Below the pieces are notes generated by a model. That model made no database searches, had not been told where the DNA came from, and worked only from the letters and a program-made list of their open reading frames with translations. DNA of 33,148 nt from a virus: the IMG/VR virus record IMGVR_UViG_3300022689_000315, positions 1 through 33,148 of that record; one strand, written 5' to 3'. Positions 24,017-31,747 of the stretch are shown in pieces (positions within the stretch are counted from its first letter, which is position 1; the number at the start of each line of letters is the position of its first letter). Made by a program: the position numbers and the translations under genes.

Positions 24017-25773
24017 TAGACCGCCACTGAATCCATCCGTGCTTTGATCCGCTCGCCCTGCGCCCCATCGAGGTCGAAGACCTCGATGGCCTTTCCGCTC
24101 AGGAACTCCGCATCCTGCACGATGATCCCGTCGAGCATGGGCAGCAGCACCATATCTACGGCATCAAGCAGCGCATCCTTCATCGCGGCATCGGGCGCGG
24201 CGAAGAAATCCGGCGTCTCTACCATGCTCTGCACGGCTTTAATTGAGTCGATCACAGGAGCCGGGCCAAGTACCCGAACCGTATTGATCGCCGCCCAGAA
24301 CTGACCAAGCGGGCAAGGAGCGCCAGGCGCAGGGCCTCCCCAAGTGGAATCATCCTTGCGGAGATACTTTTCGATGAAGCCGACGGTATCTCGGGGCGCG
24401 TCGACATAGACCCAACCGAAGCGTCGCGCGAGCGCATACGACATCTGGTACAGCGCCGCTTTGTCGATGGAGTTGATTGTTGCCAAGAGCCGCCAATGCG
24501 GCCCCGGTGCAAACTCGTGATCCTCTGTCGTCGGATTTGGTTTCGGAAGGATGATGAATTGCGGGCTGTCTTTCTCCTCGATCTTCAGGCGGTAGGGCAG
24601 AGTGGTCTGCTGCCCCGACAACACCGTGAAGAGCGGGCCGAGCACCTTGTCGATGTCGCAGCGGTTCAACTCGTCGATGATCAGTGGCCGGTCGAAGCGC
24701 CGGAGCAGCACACCAGGGACGAAGGCCACTCCGCCTTCGCCGATAGGCTGATAGCCTCCGATGATATCCTGTGAACTCCAGTCCGAAGACCCCGTCACCA
24801 AGGTCCACTTGCCGCCCGTGAGGACCGTCGCGATGTGACGGGCAAGCGTGGTCTTCCCCGTGCCCGGCGGGCCATAGAGCATAATATGCTGTTTGCCCGA
24901 CGCGAGCGCTGCGTTGATCTGGCGGTACACGGCGGGATCGATCCCGATTAGATCAGTGTCTTCCGGGATTTCCAAAGAGGGCGGTGCGATGATCTCGTCA
25001 TCATCGTCGTCCTCTTCTTCTGCGATCGCCTCGCCGCCTTCCGGAGCAGGGCTGGGTACAGGCCCCGATGCGTCCCAAGAATCCACAATCGTCCGTTTTA
25101 GTCGTTCGAACTCCTGCTTTTCACTTAGATCGAAGACAGGCATTTCTACTGGCGCGCTACCATCGATGATTGCCTTTACATCGGCAGACAGCGCATCCAG
25201 CACGTCGCCATAGGTAATTTTGCGTGGCGCTCCGCCTATTGTCAGCTCCGTCTCCTCATCACGCGGTCTGATCCCGAGGAACCCCGCAGCGATGTAGCGC
25301 AAGGGAGCGCCGTTCAGCTCAAGAACGCCGGTTTCGGGATCAAACTTGTATGTCTGCGCCGATGTTCCGCGCTGTGGTGGGCCGTGGAAAAGGAAAAATA
25401 GGTGAACTTCGAGCCCCGTCTCTAACGCATAGTCACCAGGCCCCTGTTTCACTAAAGGCTGGACGCGAAAGACGATAGCTGTTTTGTCGTTCTTCTGGCC
25501 TGGATTGTTGAAGCCGATCGTGTGGTTTTCGTCGGCAGGATTGACCGCAACCCATCGGCCGTTATCCGGCTCAATGTGATATAGCCAGCGAAGTGGCTTG
25601 CTCAAAGAGTATTTTGGGTCTTCCCAATAGCCAGTCTTCAGGTCGATCCGATGGCTTCCAAGATCGTCACCGCCCTTAAAGCCATTCCGGGAAAACTGGT
25701 AATTGTTGTCCTTCAGAAATGTCTTGAGCCATCTGAAAAAGTCATCTTCATAGATCTTCGGGTCGCCTGCCAT
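24016..25773 (-). CDS. mcrB: McrB-family AAA+ NTPase with unusual N-terminal domain
   Basis: A 585-residue protein. Residues 290-560 are the McrB-type AAA+ motor: Walker A GPPGTGKTT (301-309), Walker B PLIIDELNR (363-371), sensor LLATINSIDKAALYQMSYAL and an arginine finger region ARRFGWV. Residues 1-230 form a separate domain I do not recognise (FFRWLKTFLKDNNYQFSRNG, YHIEPDNGRWVAVNPADENH), in the place where McrB proteins carry their DNA-recognition domain. An acidic linker (EEEDDDDDE, 252-260) joins them. With McrC it would translocate and cleave DNA with a particular modification or site. Third-position G/C is lower than in the phage genes, consistent with separate acquisition. Confidence 0.85.
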   Translation of the reverse strand: MAGDPKIYEDDFFRWLKTFLKDNNYQFSRNGFKGGDDLGSHRIDLKTGYWEDPKYSLSKPLRWLYHIEPDNGRWVAVNPADENHTIGFNNPGQKNDKTAIVFRVQPLVKQGPGDYALETGLEVHLFFLFHGPPQRGTSAQTYKFDPETGVLELNGAPLRYIAAGFLGIRPRDEETELTIGGAPRKITYGDVLDALSADVKAIIDGSAPVEMPVFDLSEKQEFERLKRTIVDSWDASGPVPSPAPEGGEAIAEEEDDDDDEIIAPPSLEIPEDTDLIGIDPAVYRQINAALASGKQHIMLYGPPGTGKTTLARHIATVLTGGKWTLVTGSSDWSSQDIIGGYQPIGEGGVAFVPGVLLRRFDRPLIIDELNRCDIDKVLGPLFTVLSGQQTTLPYRLKIEEKDSPQFIILPKPNPTTEDHEFAPGPHWRLLATINSIDKAALYQMSYALARRFGWVYVDAPRDTVGFIEKYLRKDDSTWGGPAPGAPCPLGQFWAAINTVRVLGPAPVIDSIKAVQSMVETPDFFAAPDAAMKDALLDAVDMVLLPMLDGIIVQDAEFLSGKAIEVFDLDGAQGERIKARMDSVAV

Positions 25774-26154
25774 TTTTCTCTCGCCTCAAGTCCCGCCACC
25801 GCAGGTACTCTTCAATAGCTTCTCTTCTCGTGTCCTGCGGCGTTCTGTAAGTGGATCGACGCTATGGTAGACACGGGTTCTTAACCGGCGGGCACTTCAT
25901 CCAACCTGATTTTGTGATTGTCGTTCACGCTCGGGAGGGTTTCAAGAGCATGTATCGGCACGCCACCGGTGTCTCTTCAGTGAACTAAAGGATGTTCGCC
26001 TCGAAGAGCCGACGAAAGGCGTCGCTGTTATAAACGATTTCAAGACGTCCGCAGGACGCGTGCGCTAGACGACGGCAGCAGGTGCGCCCCGAAATGCTCG
26101 CGCGCCACGGCGCCTAGCCCAGTCCCGGTCCACGTTGTGCTCCCGCCTAGCCCT

Positions 26155-26177
26155 GCGCGCACGCGAACTGTGCGCGC
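26155..26177. other. GC-rich hairpin in the gap before the integrase end
   Basis: GCGCGCAC (26155-26162) and GTGCGCGC (26170-26177) form a perfect stem with a 7-base loop. Just before it, CGCCTAGCCC occurs twice (26111-26120, 26144-26153). No strong T-run follows on either strand. The whole gap 25774-26253 (480 bases) lies upstream of the McrB-like gene and downstream of the integrase; it should contain the mcrB promoter, but I see no clear -35/-10 pair and no convincing gene. Confidence 0.4.
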
Positions 26178-26253
26178 CCAATTTCTGGGTTTTCTTGGAA
26201 GCTAGCCGCGCGGAACTGCGCGATCAATCGAAAAGGGACGTGGAGGGGCGCGA

Positions 26254-27408
26254 TTATCCCAAGGATTGCCTGAGGTTCTGAGCTACCGCATCGGCAGCCA
26301 TCCGCACCGGCTCGGCCGCCAGATGGGCGTAGCGCGCCGTGGTCTGGACCTGCGTGTGGCCAAGGAGCTTGCCGATCATCGGCAGGCCCTGACCCGAGGC
26401 GACGGCGGTCGACGCGAAGGTGTGGCGCAGGTCGTGGATGCGGACGTCCTTGACACCAGCGCGGGCGCGCACGCGCTGCCAGAAGGGCTGGAGATCGCTC
26501 AGGCGCTTGCCCGGAAGGGTGCCGAAGATGACCCACGGGTTGCCTTCGATGCGCTGGGCGTCGCGGAACAGGTCGACGGCGGGCTGTCCGAGATGAACGA
26601 CCTTGGCGCCGGACTTGGAATCCGGCAGGCGCAGAACGCGCTCGGCCAGATCGACGTATGCCCATTGCAGCGTCATGATTTCGTTCAACCGACAACCGGT
26701 TAGGATCAGCAGGCGGGCGGCGAGGATGGCCGAAGGCAGTTCGATCCTCTCTGCCTCCATCTCGCGCAGCACCTCACCGATGCGGCGGAGTTCGGCCGCG
26801 CTGAGAAAGCGCTCGCGCTTCTCCTCGGGGTACTTCCGGATGTGCTTTCGCGGATTGGTGCCGTCCGGACGCAGGCCCCACATCTCGGCGAGGCTGAACA
26901 TCTTCGAAACCACTTCGAGGCAGCGGTTCGCCTGATAGGGGATGTGGCGGAGGTCGTGGTGGAACTTCGCCACATCCGCCCGGGTGATGCCCGTGACCGT
27001 GAGCTGGCCGAGCGCGGGCAGGATGAAGCGTTCGAGGTTGCGGCGGTACTCCTTGGCCGTGCTCGCCTTCACGCGGATCGCGATGTGCTCCTTGTCGAAC
27101 CGCTCCGCCAGCTCCTTCACCGTGATCGCCCTGCGCCCCGCGTCCCGCTCGGCGGCGGGGTCTGCGCCATTGCGCGCGGCGGCGACGATGGAGATGGCGC
27201 GGTTGCGCGCCTGCTCGCAGGTCAGCACCGTGCTGGGCCCGAGGCTGATCCGCCGCGACCGGCGTCCGGCGCGATACTGGACCACGTAGCCCTTGCGCCC
27301 GCTCGGCAGCACGCGCAGCCCGAAGCCGGGGATCTCGCTGTCCCAGACGAAGTATTCGGCGGGGCGGGCTTCCGCGGCGTCGACGAGGCGTTTGGTGATC
27401 TTGGGCAT
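26254..27408 (-). CDS. int: tyrosine recombinase (prophage integrase)
   Basis: A 384-residue P4/DUF4102-type integrase. The N-terminal arm-binding domain shows EYFVWDSEIPGFGLRVLPSG, then a SAM-like core-binding domain (ITVKELAERFDKEHIA to KMFSLAEMWGLR). All catalytic residues are present: Arg240 in LTGCRLNEI, Lys265, His325 and Arg328 in IHDLRHTFAS, His351 in LLGHTQVQTTARYAHL, and Tyr360. It would integrate and excise the element at the tRNA-fMet site found at 29253-29297, about 1.8 kb from its start. Confidence 0.9.
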   Translation of the reverse strand: MPKITKRLVDAAEARPAEYFVWDSEIPGFGLRVLPSGRKGYVVQYRAGRRSRRISLGPSTVLTCEQARNRAISIVAAARNGADPAAERDAGRRAITVKELAERFDKEHIAIRVKASTAKEYRRNLERFILPALGQLTVTGITRADVAKFHHDLRHIPYQANRCLEVVSKMFSLAEMWGLRPDGTNPRKHIRKYPEEKRERFLSAAELRRIGEVLREMEAERIELPSAILAARLLILTGCRLNEIMTLQWAYVDLAERVLRLPDSKSGAKVVHLGQPAVDLFRDAQRIEGNPWVIFGTLPGKRLSDLQPFWQRVRARAGVKDVRIHDLRHTFASTAVASGQGLPMIGKLLGHTQVQTTARYAHLAAEPVRMAADAVAQNLRQSLG

Positions 27409-27627
27409 GGCGCTCTTCGGTGGTTCTTTCGCCGTTCCACAGTGCTGAAGCGCGGGCGACAGTCAACGAACACATTGAAATTGCCAAGAAAAAGGAAATG
27501 CCTCGCGTTTCCGCGCAAGGCGTTTCGGCGCGCTGGCGCGGGAAATCGACGAGCCCAGCGAATCAGAACGAAGGTTCCGGACCCCGTGGACCGCTGATAG
27601 GGTCGGGGTAAACAAACTGGCGATCCG

Positions 27628-29067
27628 ATGGCTTCCAAGACCACCCTCAATGCGAAGAACCTCGAAGCGCTGGGCGCCGAGCGCCTGGCGCAATTACTTA
27701 TCGAGGTCAGCACCGGCAACGCGGCGGCCAAGCGCAAGCTCCGGCTCGCGCTGGCGGGCGCCCAGAGCCCGAGGGAGGCGGCGCGGGAGATCACCAAGCG
27801 GCTGACAAGCATCGCCCGCGCCCGCAGCTTCATCACTTGGAAGAACCGCAAGGCGCTGGTCACCGATCTCGAAACCCAGCGGCGCGCCATCGCCGAGCAG
27901 ATCGCGCCGGCCGATCCGGATGAGGCGCTGGCGCTGATGTGGCGGTTCATGGCGCTCGCCACGCCGGTGTTCGAGCGCTGCGACGACTCCAGCGGCACCG
28001 TCATCGGCATCTTCCACCAGGCCTGCGCCGATCTGGGTCAGCTCGCAAAGAACATCCGGCCGGATCCGCAGGCGCTCGCCGGCACGGTTCTCGATGCGCT
28101 GCAGGACAACGGCTATGGCCAGTACGATGGTCTGGTCGGCATCATGGCTCCGGCGCTCGGCGACCAGGGGCTGGCGGCCCTGAAATCGATGGCCGAAGAA
28201 CTCGGTCGCACGCCTGTGCCGGTTCCGCCAAAAGACCAATGGAAGGCGGTGGGCTGGGGCCCGGGTGGCACCACTTACGAGCACGAGATGCGGGCGCGCG
28301 AGCGCGCGAGCACGGTCGCCATGGCGCTCAAGGACATCGCTGACGCGCAGGGCGACGTCGACGGCTTCATCGCCCAGTACGACCCGAAGACCCGCAAGGT
28401 GCCGCAGATCGCGGCCGAGATCGCGCAACGCCTGCTCGCGGCCGGCAGGGCGGGCGAGGCGCTGGAGTTCCTCGAGCGCGCGGAGCTCGGCGACGGCTTG
28501 CGGGTTCCGCTGGCCTGGCAGGACATCCGCCTGCAGACGCTGGAAGCGCTGGGTCGTGGCAAGGAGGCACAGGCATTCAGGTGGGACTGCTTCGAGCGCA
28601 CGCTCTCCGACAGCCACCTGCGGGCCTTTCTCAAGCGGCTTCCCGACTTCGACGACATCGAGGCCGAGGAGCGGGCAATGGCGCACGCCATGGCCTATCC
28701 GAGCCTTCTTCATGCCCTGCAGTTCTTTCTCGACTGGCCGGCGCTGGATCGCGCCGCCGGCCTCCTCGTGGCCCGGCATGACGAGATCGAAGGGGATCAC
28801 TACGAGTATCTCGCCCCCGCGGCGGAGGCCCTGTCAGAGCGTCATCCGCTGGCAGCGACGCTGGTGCTCCGCGCGATGATCGACTTCACGCTCACGAGGT
28901 CGCGGGCGAAGCGGTATCGCTATGCGGCCGAGCACCTCGGCAGCTGCGCCGGGCTCGCGGGCGATATCCCGGACTTCGGCGCGTTCGAGACGCACGACGC
29001 CTATGTCGCCCGGCTGAAGGAGGAGCATGGCAGGAAGTTCGGCTTCTGGTCGCTCACCCCCGCCTGA
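27628..29067 (+). CDS. DUF6880 protein
   Basis: A 479-residue, mostly helical protein: LEALGAERLAQLLIEVSTGN, AAKRKLRLALAG, REITKRLTSIARARSFITWK, HEMRARERASTVAMALKDIA, YAAEHLGSCAGLAGDIPDFG. This matches the DUF6880 family, common in Rhodobacterales chromosomes and of unknown function; the TPR-like helices are an inference. It lies between the integrase and the att half-site, so it is probably carried by the element as cargo. Confidence 0.75.
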   Translation: MASKTTLNAKNLEALGAERLAQLLIEVSTGNAAAKRKLRLALAGAQSPREAAREITKRLTSIARARSFITWKNRKALVTDLETQRRAIAEQIAPADPDEALALMWRFMALATPVFERCDDSSGTVIGIFHQACADLGQLAKNIRPDPQALAGTVLDALQDNGYGQYDGLVGIMAPALGDQGLAALKSMAEELGRTPVPVPPKDQWKAVGWGPGGTTYEHEMRARERASTVAMALKDIADAQGDVDGFIAQYDPKTRKVPQIAAEIAQRLLAAGRAGEALEFLERAELGDGLRVPLAWQDIRLQTLEALGRGKEAQAFRWDCFERTLSDSHLRAFLKRLPDFDDIEAEERAMAHAMAYPSLLHALQFFLDWPALDRAAGLLVARHDEIEGDHYEYLAPAAEALSERHPLAATLVLRAMIDFTLTRSRAKRYRYAAEHLGSCAGLAGDIPDFGAFETHDAYVARLKEEHGRKFGFWSLTPA

Positions 29068-29102
29068 TGGTCGTGCTACCGGAAAATCAGGTTTTGGCCC
29101 GT

Positions 29103-29121
29103 TGGAAGCATTATGGAAGCA
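29103..29121 (+). repeat. paired TGGAAGCA repeat, left of the att core
   Basis: TGGAAGCA at 29103-29110 and 29114-29121, separated by three bases. The pair is followed by GAGGCCGAA and a CGCTGCG word. A matching pair with the same three-base spacing lies on the other side of the tRNA half. Paired short direct repeats flanking an att core are typical of integrase arm-type binding sites. Confidence 0.55.
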
Positions 29122-29252
29122 CGAGGCCGAAAAACGCTGCGCAATCCCGACAGATCGTGCGAAGCGGAGCCTCGCCCTCGGGATCGGCAAGTGTCGGAAA
29201 CTGCGAAAGAACTCGCGTTTCAGCGCAATCGTTCATGGTTCGTTCGACACGA

Positions 29253-29297
29253 CTCATAACCTGAAGGTCGTAGGTTCAAATCCTACCCCCGCAACCA
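29253..29297 (+). other. 3' half of tRNA-fMet: attachment site core (attL/attR)
   Basis: The sequence from CTCATAACCTGAAGG to the final CCGCAACCA (45 bases) is the initiator tRNA-Met from the anticodon loop (CAT anticodon) through the T arm to the acceptor 3' strand and CCA. Upstream, CACGA stands where the anticodon stem should read TCAGG, so the 5' half is absent and the tRNA is not functional. This is the duplicated 3' end left by an element integrated in tRNA-fMet. Because the tRNA reads left to right, the element should lie to the left, with the intact tRNA beyond the window. Confidence 0.85.
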
Positions 29298-29325
29298 AAT
29301 CCCTGCGCGTTATCAAACGCTTAAG

Positions 29326-29350
29326 CGCCGCCCTCCGGGGCGGCGTTTGC
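29326..29350 (+). terminator. rho-independent terminator after the tRNA half
   Basis: CGCCGCCC (29326-29333), loop TCCG and GGGCGGCG (29338-29345), followed by TTTGCGTTT. The strong stem with a short T-rich tract is 29 bases after the tRNA CCA, where the initiator tRNA gene would end its transcript. This suggests the native tRNA terminator travels with the site. Confidence 0.65.
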
Positions 29351-29364
29351 GTTTCCAGCATCCG

Positions 29365-29383
29365 TGGAAGCACTGTGGAAGCA
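29365..29383 (+). repeat. paired TGGAAGCA repeat, right of the att core
   Basis: TGGAAGCA at 29365-29372 and 29376-29383, the same spacing as the pair at 29103. It is followed by a related context (AGAGGGGCCGAA, then CGCTGCG and AATCC). Arm-type sites on both sides of a core resemble attP or the junction of two tandem elements. Confidence 0.55.
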
Positions 29384-29428
29384 AGAGGGGCCGAAGTCCT
29401 TCATATCGCTGCGTGAATCCGCATTCGC

Positions 29429-30052
29429 CTACTTCATGGCCTTCTTCAGAAGATCCCGGATTCCGTCTTCACTCCACGGCTTGCCTGACGCGCTCCGGAC
29501 GCCGTCAACGTTGAGCGCGTCCGCGATCTCCTTGTAGGTCCGCCCCGCGGCGCGACGTCGACTGGCTTCCTCAAGCGCACGGGCGATGCGCTCGGGTTTG
29601 GCTGCGGTCCATTCATGCTGCCGCTCGCGCCATTCACCGAAGTGGCGGTGCGGATCGAACATCGAGCCGTCAATGACGATCTCGTCCGGAGGAACGGCCT
29701 CGAACTTGATTGGTGTTCGTTCCAGCCATTCTCGGAAAGCCTCGTGGCCGCGCCAGCCCTGCACTCTCCAGAAGTCCACGTACAGAAAACAAGCGGATTG
29801 CTCGCGGCAGATCACCTGAAGGGGACGAAGTGCTCCGAGGATGTATCGGCTGCCGCGGTCCGGTGCGATCTCGAGGAAGACCTTCTCCGCCACGAGTTGG
29901 TAGCCGTTCTTCTTGGCATGCCGGCGGATGAGTTCGCACTGGTAGCGGATCGTGCGACTGGTCTCCGCAGCGGCGTCGATGTCCTCCGGCAACTCGGTGA
30001 ACCCAGCCCATGGCACGGGGAGAGTCCAGTAGAAGCCGACGGCATTGCGCAT
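29429..30052 (-). CDS. serine-recombinase-like protein lacking the catalytic serine
   Basis: A 207-residue protein starting MRNAVGFYWTLPVPWAGFTE. The layout follows a small serine recombinase: a first strand, a helix IRYQCELIRRHAKKNGYQLV, then EIAPDRGSRYILGALRPLQV, and a C-terminal part with RTYKEIADALNVDGVRSASG and PWSEDGIRDLL, as in resolvase-type recombinases. The usual YxRVS active-site motif is replaced by FYWTLP, so catalysis is unlikely. GGAGG upstream of the ATG at 30052 supports the start. It may be a regulator derived from a resolvase. Confidence 0.6.
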   Translation of the reverse strand: MRNAVGFYWTLPVPWAGFTELPEDIDAAAETSRTIRYQCELIRRHAKKNGYQLVAEKVFLEIAPDRGSRYILGALRPLQVICREQSACFLYVDFWRVQGWRGHEAFREWLERTPIKFEAVPPDEIVIDGSMFDPHRHFGEWRERQHEWTAAKPERIARALEEASRRRAAGRTYKEIADALNVDGVRSASGKPWSEDGIRDLLKKAMK

Positions 30053-30155
30053 GTCTGTCCCTCCGCAGAAGGGAGCCAAACCGGAAAATCCCGAGCGATC
30101 CGCACGAGCGCCGGCCAAGGCGTATCCCTGCTTCATCGAAGCAAAGGAGAACGTC

Positions 30156-30242
30156 ATGTTCCAGTTCAATATCGAACCCGCAGCCGCCACCCTGTTGCCT
30201 GCGGCGATTCAAGCCGTCTCCGAAGCCGGTGCCATGATGCGG
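30156..30242 (+). pseudogene. 5' fragment, inositol-monophosphatase-like
   Basis: An AAAGGAG ribosome site precedes ATG 30156. The first 29 codons read MFQFNIEPAAATLLPAAIQA then VSEAGAMMR, which resembles the first helix of inositol monophosphatase-family proteins. After 30242 the + frame turns into antisense of the QatC-like gene and loses coding character. The gene was cut here. Family assignment rests on one helix and is weak. Confidence 0.45.
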
Positions 30243-30803
30243 TTGGACATTCTGGACTTTCGGCACCGACCAGTGGCCAACCAAGGTAACAGACTTGCCC
30301 AGCGTGACGATGTCGTTGACCGCCCCGGCGAAGGAATCGACGCCGCCCGAGAACAGCGCCACCTCGTCGTTCTCCTGGAAAGCATCGAGGAGTTCGTGGA
30401 AGTAGGGATCGCGCGGCTGAACCGGCGCTTCGGCCTTGCGAAACCGGAATGCATAGCTGTCGTCGGAGAGGAAGCCGAGGGTTTCGACCAGCAGTTCCTG
30501 CACCTCTTCCCCATTCCAGATCTCGGGATGGCGCACAGGGATCGAGAAGGTCAGACTGCGGCGCCAATCCTTCCCGTAATCCATGAGCATCTCAGTCCCG
30601 CGCTTGATGCGCTGATCGACGCAGTAGACGTATGCCGCGATCTCCAGAAGATCGATCAGAAGGTCGGGGATGTTCCCGACCATCGAGCGGCTGATGGAGT
30701 CGATCCTCAGATTGACGTTCTTGCCGGGGTCGCTCACGTTCATCGCGAGAGCGCCCTCTTCGGATGCCTGCCGCACGCCGCATTCAATCAGGCACCGTTT
30801 CAC
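30243..30803 (-). pseudogene. QatC-like (QueC-fold PP-loop) defence protein, C-terminus lost
   Basis: Residues 1-186 match my memory of QatC, the QueC-like subunit of the Qat anti-phage system: LLEIAAYVYCVDQRIKRGT, DYGKDWRRSLTFSIPVRHPE, LGFLSDDSYAFRF, and the ATP-binding PP-loop ALFSGGVDSFAGA (149-161), then LVGHWSVPKVQNV. At about 30245 the family sequence ends; the frame stays open to 29670 but reads antisense through the two neighbouring genes. Full proteins are over 400 residues, so the catalytic domain is incomplete. The ATG at 30803 overlaps the stop of the upstream gene (ATGA), so the two form an operon. Confidence 0.7.
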
Positions 30804-31585
30804 TTTGACCCCTTCCTGTTCTTGAGCTCGATATTGATCTTTTCCACGGCATAGGCCGAGAATTTACGAGCGTCGTTCTTCGATATGTCCTTGCCGTCCC
30901 GATACTGGTTCTTGCCGAGCCAGTCCCTGGCGAAGGCGCGCATGATCAGCGCGGCTTCCATGCAATGGCGGCGTATCGCTGAGTCGTATGTGGCGAGATC
31001 GTGGACCGAGGACACAACGCGATCGGCGCCGACGAGTTCATGCAGGTTTCGATCGACATAGTAGTGGATGACGCGCTCCACGGTATTTGCGTGGAAGTGG
31101 TGGGCCAGAGCACCGAACTTCTCGGGTGACCTCAGTGCAGCCACCGAAGCCTGCACATCGTCCGCCGTGGGGGACCACATTGGCATCCCGGCTCGCACAG
31201 CATCGCCGAGCGCGGTGAGTGCTGCCTGACGGGCGATCTCGCCAAGGTCCGTGGCATCCCGATGTTCGCGCCGCTGCACGCGCTCCAGCGCATTGTCGAA
31301 GGCAACCATCAGTTCCGCGACTGACGTCGGCCGCTGTGCGCCCATGCCGATCTCGGCGAGAGCCGCCCCGAAGTCCCTCGACGCGGCCGCCTGCGGCAAC
31401 CTGATGAGCAGCCACAACGCTTCCACGAACACAGGATCCTTCAGGGCACGCTTCAGTGCATCCCGCCCCACTTCGGTCATCTGTTCCACCAGGTGCGCGG
31501 TGGGCGTGCCACCGGTCACCAGATACCTGACGATGTCCGGCAGGTATCGGTGGGTGGGGAGTTTTCCGAGGCGCTGATGTCCCAT
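30800..31585 (-). CDS. unrecognised partner of the QatC-like protein
   Basis: A 261-residue soluble, helical protein: LVTGGTPTAHLVEQMTEVGR, DALKRALKDPVFVEALWLLI, VAELMVAFDNALERVQRR, FHANTVERVIHYYVDRNLHE, CMEAALIMRAFARDWLGKNQ and a lysine-rich end. I do not recognise the family. It does not look like the QatB proteins I remember, though position and length fit a second component. It is coupled to the QatC-like gene and divergent from the Fic gene with about 160 bases between them. Confidence 0.7.
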   Translation of the reverse strand: MGHQRLGKLPTHRYLPDIVRYLVTGGTPTAHLVEQMTEVGRDALKRALKDPVFVEALWLLIRLPQAAASRDFGAALAEIGMGAQRPTSVAELMVAFDNALERVQRREHRDATDLGEIARQAALTALGDAVRAGMPMWSPTADDVQASVAALRSPEKFGALAHHFHANTVERVIHYYVDRNLHELVGADRVVSSVHDLATYDSAIRRHCMEAALIMRAFARDWLGKNQYRDGKDISKNDARKFSAYAVEKINIELKNRKGSK

Positions 31586-31685
31586 CGCGCCACCGGTTCA
31601 GAGGGTGCGCCCGGACCGGATCTGGCGCGGACAGAGAGAATGAGCACTCGACAAGAAAAGGAACCTTCCGTTAGAACCATGACAA

Positions 31686-31740
31686 AGAAAGGAATATGCG
31701 ATATCCTTTCTCAGGTAGCCTGCCAAGGAAAGGATCCTTT
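31686..31740. promoter_or_regulatory. AAAGGA/TCCTTT palindromes before the Fic gene
   Basis: AGAAAGGA (31686-31693) pairs with TCCTTTCT (31704-31711), and AAAGGATCCTTT (31729-31740) is a perfect palindrome ending seven bases before the preferred Fic ATG. They lie in the divergent gap between the Fic gene and the QatC-partner gene and probably bind a regulator. The Fic protein's own winged-helix C-terminus is one candidate. Confidence 0.5.
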
Positions 31741-31747
31741 TTCAACC

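Noticed and set aside
25973-26068. Short protein-like stretches on both strands in the gap upstream of the McrB-like gene
   Set aside because: Both strands give passable but contradictory C-terminal-looking fragments and neither matches a family I know; too short to call.
29200-29297. A complete tRNA-Met gene
   Set aside because: The bases before CTCATAA do not pair with CCTGA and no D arm or acceptor 5' strand is present; only the 3' half remains.
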